Origin: Chinchilla lanigera
Taxonomy: Eukaryota; Chordata; Mammalia; Rodentia; Chinchillidae
Assembly (NCBI RefSeq): GCF_000276665.1
Contig: NW_004955474.1
Span: forward strand, 10,749,585 to 10,813,584
Length of the DNA stretch: 64,000 bases
Direction of reading: 5' to 3'
Position numbers and translations under genes: made by a program. Each line of letters starts with the position of its first letter. Position 1 is the first letter of the stretch. Shown in pieces: positions 44,201 through 56,447 of this stretch. A model generated the notes under the pieces. That model did not search any database. It saw only the letters and a program-made list of their open reading frames with translations, and was not told the origin of the DNA.

Positions 44201-45431
44201 TTGGTGTTAAGAAAGACACTGCACATAGGATAAGTTTCCATCAGATACAAATACCACTGTACTACAGCTAAATGTCTTTGAATTATTGTTCCAAGAGGTC
44301 CCCCCAAAATTTGCCTGCCTAAGGCTGCTGTTTTAGGTTGACTGAATCATACAGCTCAGGTGGGCTCCTTCTACTGAGTCTTTTGGTACAGTGATAAAAT
44401 TCTGAAACTTATACATAAAACCTAGTCTTAGCCAAGACACATTCTTTTTTTTTAACTTTTAAATTTTTTCGACACAGCCATTCCATTCCTCTGTCTCTGG
44501 AAGTAACTCTGGAAACTTGATATGTGTTCTTTGACCACTAGATTCCTCTCCTTAACGTATGCAATGCAAAATATTTGGTCTTTACTTGAACAATATTTTG
44601 TTGTCTATATTTCCTTTTGACTGATGCCTATGAGCATCAGAGGAAATAAATGGGGTTTGGTAGGAAGAAGGGTAGACAGCAGTGAAATTCTAAGAAAGGT
44701 TTATTCATGCTGATCACCCCAGTCACCAAGTTTGCATTTGACAGTAATGGAACAGCACTAATATTCCTGCTGTGTTCACATAAGCTAGAAGCAGCCTGTG
44801 GGAAGCATAGCTTCCGCAAATGTTCCAGCAGGGCCAAACAGGGCACCCAGACGGCAGTGAAAGTCAACTGTGTCTCCGCACCAGGAGATCTGCGCGATGT
44901 ATTTTCATGACAACCACGTTCCCATCACATCAGCAGCCACGGTAATTAACGTCTTGGCAGAGATTATCCTAACGTCATTTACTCCTCTCTCAGTGCCTAA
45001 AGCAGCAGAAGCCCTAAAACTCTGAAACAACTTCCAAAGATTTTCAGTCTGCTAGGATTCCGTCAGTGGAATTCTTCTGTTTTCTTCCTGAAGAAGAAAT
45101 GAAATAAACATCTACGTTATTTTCTTGGCCTAGTGAAGTTTAATTTTTGACTGCTCCATAGCTGTTCAAATCTGATATGATCCAGACTGGCTGGACTGAT
45201 CCTTCCCCATGCAACATTTGTAAGGTCTTTCCACATAGCTATTTTATCAGTCATAGGAAAAGTTTATGTTTAGTTTTTGCACCTAATTGTGAATAATTTT
45301 CTTAAATATTTGCACCATTTTATTTTCTCACGAGCAATATATGAAATTTCTACTTAATCCACAACCTTAACAGTGTACTGGCTTTGAAATTGAGGTTATT
45401 ATGGGTAAAGGGTAATAATTCACTAGACTTT
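44201..45431. other. Unassigned block; 44640-45110 is less AT-rich
   Basis: No transposon recognised. The phrase CTACAGCTAAATGTCTTTGA at 44268 resembles CTACAGCTAAGTGTCTTTGA at 41231 in the older LTR, hinting at an LTR remnant. The 44640-45110 part contains CpGs and a GAAATAAAC sequence near 45100, but no gene is supported. Confidence 0.4.
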
Positions 45432-45516
45432 GGGCTGGAGATATAGCTCTGCAGTGCAGCACCTGCCTCGCAAGTGTGGGGTCCTGCATTTGATTCCCAA
45501 TATAAAAAAAAAAAAT
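45432..45516 (+). mobile_element. ID SINE, plus strand
   Basis: GGGCTGGAGATATAGCTCTG to CATTTGATTCCCAATAT plus an A tail. It is diverged from the young copies and has no clean flanking duplication. Confidence 0.9.
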
Positions 45517-45985
45517 ACTGACCTTTTAAGAACAGTTCTTTTTGTAACTAAGGAAATTAACCACCTTTTCATTTATTACTGGTCATTTGAATATCTTTTC
45601 AACATTGTTCCTTGAGAAAAATTCTCAACAGTTAGGTGTATAAAGACTAATACACGACAAAACAGAGCCTACATCCAGTAAGAGCACAGCCAACGTCGTA
45701 GTCAGTGGTGAAGAGTTTGAAAGGTTTTACTCTAATAGCAGGAACAACAGCAAAAGGATGCTCACCTTCACCCGTTGTGTTTATACAGCATTGGCAGACT
45801 TAACCAAATAAATTAGAAAAAAGAAAAATAATAAAAAGAAATGCAATTAATCTGCACAGGAAAAGAAGAAGTGAAATTGCTAATAACATAATCTTAAATA
45901 CAGAAAGAATATTCAACATCTCTTACAATTAGAGAAACTCAATGACCCTACTAAAATACTAGTAGAGCTAACCAGTAGCTGGTTA
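45517..45985. other. Unassigned DNA
   Basis: No recognised feature. Confidence 0.4.
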
Positions 45986-46830
45986 GCTTTTACTGACTTT
46001 ACTTTGTGTTGTATATTACATAGTCATTTTGTGAAACAGTATACAGGTTCCTCAAAAAACTAAAAATAGAACTATCATGAAGTCCAGCAACCCTCTTTCT
46101 ACTTCTAGATATATATTTGAAGGAATTTAAATCTGCATGTCGAAGAAATGTGTGCTCTTCCAGACTCATTGCAGCATTATTAGCAGTAAAGAATACACGG
46201 AAATAACAAAATATACATGAAAAGATGTGTGGAAGTTTTAGATGCACTCCATACACAATAGTATACCAGCAACCTTATAACAGTGTGGGATTTTGTACTT
46301 TCTGATAGTGCAGAGAGCGAGTTAGAGGACGTAGTGCTCAATGAACAAAGCCAGGCACACAGAGACAAATACCAGGTGATCCCATGTGTGGAATCTTAAA
46401 AACCAATCAAACTTATGGAAATACAAGCAGAATGTTGGTCATGAGTGGATGCGAGATTCAGGGCAAAGGGTACAAATTTCAGTTATATAGCAGGAATAGA
46501 CCCTAGAAATCTTTTGCATGTTATGGAAATTATACTTAATACACCACGTATTGCAAAATAGCTAAACAAATGGATGTAAATGTTCTCATCAAAAAGAAAC
46601 TATTGAGATGATATCTTCATTAGCCTGATTTGATCATTCCAGTATGTACGCATGTACTGAAACATTACATTATACCCTATAAGTATATATAATATATGAT
46701 ATATAATGATATATGGTATATGAGATGTGATGTATGATATATGATATATATATGTATAATATATGATAAATAATATAGTACTTAATGTGTAATATATAGT
46801 TGGTATTTATCATTAAAATAAAATACAACT
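45986..46830 (+). mobile_element. L1M 3' end, plus strand
   Basis: TTGTGAAACAGTATACAGGT, CATTGCAGCATTATTAGCAG, TGTGTGGAATCTTAAAAACC and TTAGCCTGATTTGATCATTC follow L1MB-type late ORF2 and 3' UTR order. The terminal AT-rich tail region is expanded into a microsatellite at 46683. Confidence 0.85.
46683..46800. repeat. AT-rich (ATATGAT/ATATAAT)n minisatellite
   Basis: Repeating ATATGATATATAATGATATA-type units for about 115 bp at the L1M 3' end. Confidence 0.9.
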
Positions 46831-47771
46831 AAGAATTAGCAGCCAGAGTCACATTTTGTGTTCATTCCCCAAAAGCAATCTCTACAAGGTGATGTGTTAC
46901 AGTTCAGGTGGTACTTGCCTATTCACTAGAGAGTATGACGGATGAGGAAACCCAGAGTTGGAAAGCTGACCTGGCATAGAGTTGCTGGTCTATGATTATC
47001 CTCCTCTCTGGAGAGAGAGAGAGGGACAGTGTTATATTTGCTATGTATAAGCAGATATTGTCTGCAGAGGGGAAAGAGACGTCTCTATTTTTAGTGTTAT
47101 GAACTGTCCCTTGGAAAACAAGCATCACTAATCTTTAGTATTTACTGCTTTGCTCAAGAGGTGCAGACCATGAAACAATGTGACCTATCATAAAGCTCTG
47201 TCTCACAAGGAGAATCAACTTTTTTCTTAAATAATATTTTGTAAAAGTGGTAAAGTTATTAGCTATCTTCCTAGTGCTTACTGCCTGGTTTGGCAGGAAG
47301 TATTCATAATTCATTATATTGAAATAGCTCTATCATTCTTTGGATCTCTCTTAACTGTCATACTTTTACTGTGTTAAAACAATCACACTGCAGGTATTTT
47401 GGCACCCCTGCATTGTTTTATCCCATGTAGCCTCCACGTGATGGCACAACTGCTATTCCTTTCCTTGCACCCTGAGTTCTCATCAGTGTTACATTATTTT
47501 TTCTCTATCCCAGCCTCCATATTCAGTGTATCTGCTCCTTTCAAGATGGAATTTTATATTTTACCTCAAGCTGAAATCCAGTCAGTCCTTTATCTCTGAT
47601 TGCATTAAGCACTTACTATACAAAAATCTGCTTTTTAGAAAGGAACTAATTAATGAAATAATGTAAAGTATGTAACATGATGCTTGATCTTATGATATAG
47701 GTTATATCTATCCTGTTTATTTTTATTGCTCTAGCACCCACACCATTGTTTAAGTACATAGCACATGGGAG
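46831..47771. other. Unassigned DNA
   Basis: No confident repeat; 46930-46990 (GACGGATGAGGAAACCCAGA) could be a MIR scrap. No gene signal. Confidence 0.35.
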
Positions 47772-47936
47772 GTTTTTTGTTTGTTTGTTTGTTTTGTGAA
47801 ACAGAGTCTTGCTATGTAGTTCAGGCTGGCTTTTAACTCACTATATAGTCCAGGCTGACCTTGAACTTGCAGAAACTCTCCTGCTTCAGCCTCCCAAAAG
47901 CTGAGATTACAGATGTGCATGCCACTACCCTTGGCC
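47772..47936 (-). mobile_element. B1 SINE, minus strand
   Basis: Reverse complement has a B1 head, AGGCTGAAGCAGGAG core and both internal copies (GGCTGACCTTGAACTTGCAG and GGCTGGCTTTTAACTCACTA on the plus strand). The tail is a (TTTG)n tract. Weak CAAGTAC-type flanks suggest an older insertion. Confidence 0.92.
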
Positions 47937-48164
47937 AAGTACTAAAAACTCTTACTTGTGTGTGACAGAGTAGAAGATTTCCTTTTCCCGGCCAGGTTAT
48001 TGATTCTTCAATGACATAAACCTTCTACTCTCTACATAACAGAATTCTCCACAGTGCGTAGGTAATTGCAAGAGTGAACTGAAGAAATTAAAGGCTGAAA
48101 AGCTGTTCAGATTTTGTAACAGGATGTGTGCCTGCATAAGGAATCATAGTATTAATACTTGCAG
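47937..48164. other. Unassigned DNA
   Basis: No recognised feature. Confidence 0.4.
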
Positions 48165-48490
48165 TTGTTTACAGCTTATTTATTATGTAGAAGGTACTTT
48201 TTAGTGGTAAACATACATTCCTACTTACTCTTCAAAACAATCCTATAGGGGCTGGGGATTTATCTCAGCGGCAAAGCGCCTGCCTGGCAAGTGCAAGGTC
48301 ATGAGTTCGATTCCTGGTACCAGAAGAAAAACAAAAACAAAACAAAAAAAAATCCTATAATGTGAGCTCTATTGTAATAGAAGATGAAGATACTGATATC
48401 TAGAAAGCTAAAGCAACTCTTGTAGTTACTTTGAGAATCAATAACAGAACAGGCTACAAATTCTAAATTAAATCAATGCCCTTTAACGTT
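48165..48490 (+). mobile_element. MIR SINE, plus strand, split by an ID
   Basis: TTATTATGTAGAAGGTACTT and CTTCAAAACAATCCTATA lie left of the ID. ATGTGAGCTCTATTGTAATA, GAAGATGAAGATACTGATAT and AACTCTTGTAGTTACTTTGA lie right. Together they follow the MIR consensus without loss at the insertion site. Confidence 0.75.
48248..48350 (+). mobile_element. ID SINE inside MIR, plus strand
   Basis: GGGGCTGGGGATTTATCTCA to GTTCGATTCCTGGTACCAG and an A/C tail. The 9-bp duplication AATCCTATA lies at 48239-48247 and 48351-48359. Confidence 0.95.
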
Positions 48491-51400
48491 ATTTTATCTT
48501 TAATAATTATTTGGGGCAAAGAATATATCAACTGCCTGATGACTTATCCCATGAAAATGCATAAGGATGTCTCTTAGTAAATACAGAAACAGAGTTTAAT
48601 ATGCTGATATTGAAAAATACATGAAAAGTTGTTTAAAGTGAAGTTTCTAATATCTACTGTCACTGTAGACCTTCTTGCTTAGTAACTTAGAAGACTATAC
48701 ACAGTGACCAAATACACTGAGAAATAAAGCACTTTGATGCTTTGGGCTTCAACTCCAGTAACCACACTTACAGAAAGAGTATGAATCAGAATTAGCTGTC
48801 AGAAATCCCTCTGCATTGACTATCACCTGGTCTGTTTCTCTTCCTTTGCCTCTCTTTCTTAAGTTTCCAATTTAGCGTATGGATTGGAATGCATGCTTTG
48901 GAAGAGAAAAACTGGAGACATGATTTTTTTTATTAAAGAAAATCCAAAGGTTAGACATCAAGGAGGATAATTTCAGGTGAACACAATTAGAAGACAAAAT
49001 TCTAGAGGCGTAAAATCAAGAATCAATGACATATACCACTCTAACCTCAGTGCATATGTATAAAATAAACAATAAGGGTTTTTTTGCCCAATAATACTGT
49101 TAGTTTTTTGTTCAAACAATGTTGTTAGTTAAAGGCCCAGAACCTTTTATGGTAAATGGAAAGGAAAGAAATTGTTGAAACACCTCTTAGGCTTATATGG
49201 TAAAATTAGACCTTCACAAATTTTAAATAAATATGGCCTTCTTTTTGTTACCACCTAAAGCTAGCATAGCATAAAATTTGCTTTCATTCACACTCATGTG
49301 CATCAAATTTAGAGTGGATTCTTGGACATAAGCCAACCCTGTTTGCAGGCTAAATTAAAAGATATCTCAGCCATCCCTTCTCGTTGTCAGACATGGCAGA
49401 CCATTCCAGTTGTAAAGGACTTTAGAATCAAGACTTTGTTTTTATATTTTCATGAGTTGTTTTTACTATGCTAAGCCAATAGACTTTCTAAAATTTTAAG
49501 AGAAATTTTATCATTGAAAATTACAGCTAATGTGGTATTATAAATATTTACCTTAATTTTTGTAACATAAGATCATCACAACAGTAGTCAGTACAGTACA
49601 CTATCAAGGTCAACAATTTTTACTATTAAAATGTATTTACAGTATGTTTGCTTGAGGTACACATAAATTTGAAGAGACAGTAACTGTAAACAGAATAGCT
49701 GATTTCTTGGATGCATTCCAATATAATTATAGCTATTCACCCTTGTGACTATTAGGGTGTATGTGCAGCTTCAAGATATTTCCCTGCCCCAAGCCATACC
49801 AGCATTATTTTTAGATATATTTGCAATTGATCAACACACAAATATCTCTGTCCGCTAGAAAATAATCTACCTAAAATAAATATACAAGTGAATTCAAGTA
49901 GTAGATTAGTAGTCTTTTGACATTCACGTCAGTGCTTAGCTTGTAATCTCCCGACTTGGAATTGAGTTATTCCTAAGTATTTAATCACAAAATACTGTAT
50001 TTCTAATAGGCAATTTTAAAAAAAACCATCAATCACATTTATTACTAACATCTCATAAAGTAGTAAAATGTTTATAGGATTGTGGGAGGCAGCTAGGTTG
50101 TTCTGCAATGTACAAACATTTGCATATATAAAAAAACAGCAGGCAGCAAACAAGGTTTGTTTTGGTTTTTCAAAAAGTATAATTTTATTTGAGATAATAT
50201 TGACATAATTTTTACTACAATACACAGAATATCTTTCTGACAAGAGCACTGATCATCACTACACTCTAATAAGTTTATATTTTAAAATAACTAAGCTCAA
50301 ATTTCATATTGAAAAGAATTCTTCAGCCTCAGGGGTTTATCAGAGCTTCTCAAACATACTTGTGTGGTTAAATTATATTGCCTTGTATTTCACGTAGATA
50401 GATACATATGTGGAATTGCCATTGTTTTATTATTGTTTTGTTTTCTATGATGAACATATTTAAATGATGATATTGTTCTCTGAAACAATCCTGTTTATAG
50501 TTTACATAACTGGCTTTGTTTGTATATGGGTAAGAATAAAATGAGATTTTATGGAGAGAAAGTGGAATTCTTTTTATCTGTAGCCTTAAGGCCACCAACT
50601 GTCGATACCTTAATCCACTAATCCCCTCTGTAATCGTGTTCATGTGCTATACAAACACTAGGAAATCGTTTTAAGAAATTCTTATTTTTCTCCTGGTCAA
50701 GGGTACACTCTATAGACTATGTGTAATCAAACAGCTAACAAATTATCTGAATATTTACATACTAGTATGCCAAGCTATTGTTTTAGGAATTTTGCTTTAA
50801 AAGACATATAAAAATTGAAGAAACATAGAACAGCAATGACATCACATCATATAAATCTGCAGGCTTTTTTTTTTTTACATTTGACTTTCAAGTGTCATTT
50901 TAAAGAGCTTGCCTTCTATTTACTTGTCAGAAGATAGATTTAATTTTTGTAAGCTGCATAGAATTCTCCATGTTAAGATATTGATATAACAAATTGCTGA
51001 ATGTTTTAGTGATTGATTCTAGCTGACCAAAATGGGCTTTCAGATTAGAAGTCTTTCTTTTTTTTCCCTAGGAGACACCTGCTGAGACAGAAGTCTGACT
51101 GCCACACAAAAGAAATACATGGTTTCTTCAACTGGCTCCATCTAGCAATTTGCAATGCTATCAAAAATTGCATTTTTTAATGAAAATTACCTAAGGATTT
51201 GGCAGAAAAACCTTGGTTGAAATGGACTAACTACTCATTCTCAAGCAATATTAGCATACTGATTGGCCACTACTTCTGTCACTCTTCTGACTACAAAATT
51301 ATGACAGGCCCCACAGCAGGAAGCAAATGATCATTAATACCCTCTCCTCTGGGACACAATAAACTGCCATTCACTTCCATACAAATAAAATACACAAGGG

Positions 51401-52185
51401 TTGTCAGCATAGGGACAAAAAGCAAAAGATGCTTTTGCAAAATGGTTTGATACTACAGTGGGATGGGACCACTCAAAGGGTTTTTGTTTTTCTGTCTGTC
51501 TCATCATGGTGAGAAAATTCTTTTATAGATTTCCTTTTAAAATATCCTATCTTTCTCTACTTGGGCTCTTTAAGCTTTTTACTTAAATGGTAAGTCTCTG
51601 GTTCTAAGCAGAAAAAAATACAGTTTATAATCTTATAATTAATCACACAACTCAGCATGAAAAATGTTGAAAGTCTATTACAGTGAAAGATAATGCACCA
51701 TTTCAGTTCAAGAACAATGTGTAAAGAATCTATTCAATATAGTTAAACCTCATTACAATTAGTAAAGATAAAATATACTTCATATCACATACATCATGAA
51801 ATTATTTTTAAAACCGCTGGAATAATTATATATGTATATTGTTGTAATTGAAATGTTACTGTCAAAAGATATGGTTAAACTTAAGTTTACTTAAATATTA
51901 TGTAACTGACTTTGCACCATCTTATAACTGATGATATGAAATTAATAAATGAAAATAGAGTAATGTTTCATAAAGAATGGTAAATGATAAGTACCTTTGA
52001 TATTGAACAATAATTATTGTGATAAATGTTTAATTTTTAGCCATCTAACCTAAACTTTTCTTGAAGTATACAGGGCATATAGCAATTCTGGCAGGTTTAG
52101 ATGCTTCTTATACATTAAGTTTTCATTAATCTAAATACACAAGGTGTTATTTTAACCTGAAAAAGTGTAGAATGAATAAATTTAT
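48491..52185. other. Repeat-poor 3.7-kb block
   Basis: The longest stretch in which I recognise no transposon. It is AT-rich, with only short frames (up to 91 residues) lacking known domains. A polypyrimidine tract ending in TAG lies at 51056-51071. The region 51120-51370 looks less decayed than its surroundings, but no RNA or exon can be assigned. Confidence 0.45.
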
Positions 52186-52200
52186 AATCTTTAATTACTT

Positions 52201-52279
52201 GGGGCTGGGGATTTAGCTCAGCGGCAAAAGCGCCTGCCTGGCAAGTGCAAGGTCGTGAGTTCGGTTCTCGGTACTGGAG

Positions 52280-52309
<30 letters not shown>
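52201..52309 (+). mobile_element. Young ID SINE, plus strand
   Basis: GGGGCTGGGGATTTAGCTCA, one extra A in GGCAAAAGCGCC, GAGTTCGGTTCTCGG and an (AAAAC)n tail. A perfect 15-bp duplication, AATCTTTAATTACTT, lies at 52186-52200 and 52310-52324. Confidence 0.97.
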
Positions 52310-52311
<2 letters not shown>

Positions 52312-52549
52312 TCTTTAATTACTTTTACTCAGTTTATTTTAAATTTAAATGATTTTCATAAATTTTATTCTCCTTGTAAATTCCCACTGAGACAAATATA
52401 TTCAAAAATTTGAAAGTAGATATCCATAAATGCTGTACTTATAGACCAGTTTGAAAAGAATGGGTACAGGCTACATTTGCTGATTCTATCACTTGAACAC
52501 TAAGCTAAATGTAATGAAGTATATTATTCCAGTACAGTACATTGGATGA

Positions 52550-52862
52550 CATTAAATTATTATTTTAAGTGAAGGAAGCAAGACAATGTGCTACATACTG
52601 CATGATACTATTTATAGGATATTAAAAGGCTAAACAATAGGGGAAAAAACCCAGATTGGTGGTTAGCAGAAACTGGAGGTGAATTAAAAGACTGACTACA
52701 AAGGGCACAAGTAATATTTGTGGTGTGATTAAGCTATTCTCTTTTTCTGTTGTTTAATGATGGTTGCACAACTATATCCATTTGTCAAAACTCACAGAAC
52801 TGTATAATAAAATGACTGAAATGCATTATATGTAAATTATATCTCAAAATCTTTAAAAGTTC
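52550..52862 (+). mobile_element. L1M 3' UTR fragment, plus strand
   Basis: TACTGCATGATACTATTTAT, GATTGGTGGTTAGCAGAAAC, TTTGTCAAAACTCACAGAAC and TGTAAATTATATCTCAAAAT match the L1M 3' UTR order up to its A-rich end. Confidence 0.82.
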
Positions 52863-53855
52863 TTCCAGCTCAGCAACATCATGAGAATACCAGAATGTTC
52901 TGAATTGGGGTCATTTAGTCTGGCAAAGTAGCAGAAATGACATTCATATCTTTAGAATTGGGCAGTTACAAGCATTTTTGGTAATTGCCTGTAGTGATAC
53001 AGCTCCCAATGTTGTACGTTAGAAAGACAGAGAGCAGATTAAAAATACTCACTGCGATTTTAATGCCTCCCTCATGGAGCATTAAGCAAAAGTAAAACTG
53101 AAATATGTCAGTTAACACACTTTACCAGAGAAACAGATTATCATCTTCAATGGGAAAAGAAAAAATGTGGGAGCATACCATTTCTATTATGCAAACACAA
53201 CTACTTTCATTTTTCTGAAATGGTTCCCACTTTTAGGCCTTAGATACTCTGGCATTATCTGCACTGTTAATGATAGTAAAATAATCTACATTCTTTCTTT
53301 TCTTGGCAGAAAGAGGAAGTTCTCATCTTTTCTGCATTGAATGGATTACATTGTACAAACACATGATAGAATTGTCACTTTCTTCCAGAAGCCCCCAAGA
53401 AAAGGATTTCACAAGGAAAATAGAAAACAACTGGAAAACAAGGAAACTGCAGAGGGAAGCTTTGATAGTATGAATGCTATTACTCAATTTGGACTATGGC
53501 CAGAATTGAGACATAAAAGTAGAAAATAATTTGAAGTTCCCAATTATTAATTGGTTTAATTTTTAAAAGATGTGCTTAAAATGTCAGTAACTGGAAAGGT
53601 AGAACAGCAATTTGAGATACTATGTAAGGGAATAATAATCATAAAAATTATATATATATATATAAATACATAAGTGAAGAGAAAATCCACAGAAGGTTTA
53701 TTTTCAAATAAATTTGCAGTCAACTAAGGTGAATATATGGTGTATCTTCATCATACATAATTTAAAAATATAGTGAATATCTAAATTTTTAAAATTTATT
53801 ACAGTAAAGGCTCATTGTCATTAATTCCTTTCAAAATACTCCTCTTTCCTTGCAA
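52863..53855. other. Unassigned DNA
   Basis: No transposon recognised. A splice-acceptor-like tract (TTCTTTCTTTTCTTGGCAG) ends at 53309, followed by a 62-residue frame at 53341-53529 with no known domain. A short (TA)n lies at 53648-53665. Confidence 0.35.
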
Positions 53856-53859
53856 AAAC

Positions 53860-54060
53860 ATTAATCTGATCCTTCTTGACAGTTTGTGAAGCAGTTTGGA
53901 ATATCCTTTTTCTTGGGTGTCTTTAGTTGTGGCGTCATGGCTGCTTAAATATCCTGAATTGATTCAGAACATTTACTTTTCATGGACATTTTGACTTTGG
54001 TGAAGACCCACAAGTTACAGTGCCAGATCCTGTGAGTTATGTGGATGAGGACAAACTGTA
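53860..54060 (-). mobile_element. Mariner-type transposase fossil, minus strand
   Basis: On the minus strand one frame reads a stretch like LWVFTKVKMSMKSK, then SESIQDI, a stop, then AAMTPQLKTPKKKDIPNCF. It resembles the C-terminal mariner segment that follows the last catalytic Asp (D-L-A-P-C-D-[FY] then LFPKLK...LKG). The Asp position reads Asn here, and a stop lies within 30 residues. No terminal inverted repeats were located. It may extend to about 54260. Confidence 0.6.
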
Positions 54061-54513
54061 ATATTTTCAGGAGCCTGTTTTTTTAGATGGGACTTAGTAG
54101 CAGCATTCACTGTAGTTTTGTTGACAACATATCAAGTCATACACACGAAAGAGGACTTTCAGAGCTGCTTTAGAAAAAGGCATGAATGATGGGATATGTG
54201 TTTCTGACACAAAGATAATCATTTTGAGTGTGTTAATAGTAGTGTGTGCCTTACTGTAATAAATTTTTAAACTTTAAACATTTACCAAATATTTTGATCA
54301 TACTCTGTAGATGTAAAACTCCTTAATATATTATAAGTAAATGAAATTAAGCAATTGTCAATGATTGTACATTATGATTTGATGTGACTTAAGCCATGAA
54401 CTCAACAGTGTTTAGATGAATTTATCTCACTATTTTCCCTAACCCCTTTTAAATTTTAACCCCTGAGTTTAAAATTGAAATATTAAGGATTTATATACTG
54501 GATATAATTTTAT
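54061..54513. other. Unassigned AT-rich DNA
   Basis: Could be the rest of the mariner fossil; no recognisable block. Confidence 0.3.
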
Positions 54514-54528
54514 CTGTTTTAGATTTTT

Positions 54529-54634
54529 TTTTTTTTTTTTGGTTTTTGGTTTTTTCTCCGGTACTGGGAACCGAACTCATGACCTTGCGCTTGCCAGGCA
54601 GGAGCTTTTGCCGCTGAGCTAAATCCCCAGCCCC
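54529..54634 (-). mobile_element. Young ID SINE, minus strand
   Basis: CTCCGGTACTGGGAACCGAA to GCTGAGCTAAATCCCCAGCC. A perfect 15-bp duplication, CTGTTTTAGATTTTT, lies at 54514-54528 and 54635-54649. Confidence 0.97.
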
Positions 54635-54649
54635 CTGTTTTAGATTTTT

Positions 54650-54965
54650 AAAATACCACCACAAGTTTAGTTTGTACAGTTAAAGATGTCAAGTTAATGG
54701 TTACCTCAGTTTATCATTTTCTACATTGTGGTTGATGCTGCTGTTATTGTTGAGGTGCGATTTTAGCCAAAAGTAACATAAATGTTCTAAACAGCCATTC
54801 ACTCTGGTATTCCAAGACTGAGATTCATGAAGGGTCATTGAAAGCACTGTAGCACAGTACCAAAGAACCAAGGACTAGGCTAAACAAGCAACAAATTCTC
54901 ATCTGCTACAAATTGAAGAGATAGGATCTTGCAACAGACTAAAAACCCCAAAAACAGCTGCATCT
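54650..54965. other. Unassigned DNA, possibly L1 5' UTR
   Basis: No recognised block; it precedes an L1, so may include its upstream part. Confidence 0.35.
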
Positions 54966-54978
54966 AAAAGATAACTTG

Positions 54979-55095
54979 AGGAGCTGGGAATTTAGCTCAG
55001 CGGCACAATGCCTGCCTGGCAAGTGCAAGGTCATGAGTTCAATTCCCAGTACCGGAAAAAAAAAAAAAAAAGCAAACAAAAATAAATAAATAAAA
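54979..55095 (+). mobile_element. ID SINE, plus strand
   Basis: GGAGCTGGGAATTTAGCTCA to GAGTTCAATTCCCAGTACCG, with a long A-rich tail containing AAAT units. The 13-bp duplication AAAAGATAACTTG lies at 54966-54978 and 55096-55108. Confidence 0.94.
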
Positions 55096-56447
55096 AAAAG
55101 ATAACTTGGAGAAGTAGTTATATTCTAAGGGCTCTAAATAAAAGCAATAACAAAATCCACCATTGGTCATTTATAAACATCAAGCAGGAATTAAAGTAAA
55201 AATAAAGAAAATGAGAACAAATTTAAATAAGAATGCAAGCCTAGACATTCAGCTCACCAAAGGCAAATCCAGGGGGCAATGAGGTAGGACAATCTGAAAG
55301 CCACCCACCTGGCCTCTCTGAAGTGGAAACATCAAAGCAACTCAATGAGGCTCTAGAAAAAATCAATTCAGAAATAATTTCTCAAAAAACTGTACAGATG
55401 ATATCCACAATGAAAACCATACTTAGTGACTCTATAGCAGGTACAGACAAAAGATAAGGGAGTTTAAGAAAATTGTGGAAGCCATGAATGTTCAGCATAA
55501 GAAAGAAATGGAATCCATAAGGCAGATTTAAGTAGACATCCAAGAGAATAAAAATTCCATTGAAAGTATTCACAGCAGATTAAGCCAATGGGAGGACAGG
55601 ATCTCAGATATAGAAGATGAGCTTGTGGTTAGCAATCATGAGAAGAAAGGTTTCTAAAAAAATATAGCAAGAGGCAATGATAAATCAATCCAACAGCTGC
55701 TTGATGAGATAATAGAAAATAACTAGAGATTGATTGAAGTCAATGAAAAGAAGAAAATAGCACAAATGATATAGATAATAGTTCACAGACATCATAGCAG
55801 AAAACTTCCCTGATAAGGAAAAAAAAATTAACATACAAGGAAGTGAGGCATATAAAACTCTGATTACCTACAATCAAAAAAATTTATAGCCAGACATATC
55901 ATAATCAAGGTTCCACAAATTCAACACAATAATAAAATCTTAAAAGTTATTAGGGAAAAGAAACAAATTGCCTATAACTAAAACCCATCAGAATCAAAGC
56001 TGATTTCTCAGCACAAACTCTCAGGTCAAGGAGAGCTTCAAGTGAAGTCGGTCATGGTCTAAAGGAAAACAGCCTTCAACCCAGGTTGATGTACCCTGCA
56101 AAACTACCATTCAGAACTGATGAAGAAATAAGATACTTCCATGAAAAAGAACATCTCAGGAAATGTATGACCACAAATCCAGCACTCCTAAATGTTTTGA
56201 ACAGCATTCTAAAAAGACATAACAAGGACTATAACTTCATGAATCCCAACATAAGGAATCCACCAGGCAAAGCAGACAATTAAACAGAGGGAAGGAAAAT
56301 AAGGGGGGCAACAACAGGAAAATAGCATGACAGAGATAAGTCAATACATACCAACTATAACCATCAGTGTTAATGGTCTCGATTCACTAGTCAACAGACA
56401 TCCAAGAGAATAGGATGTCAGAAGAATGGATCAACAAGGAAGATCCA

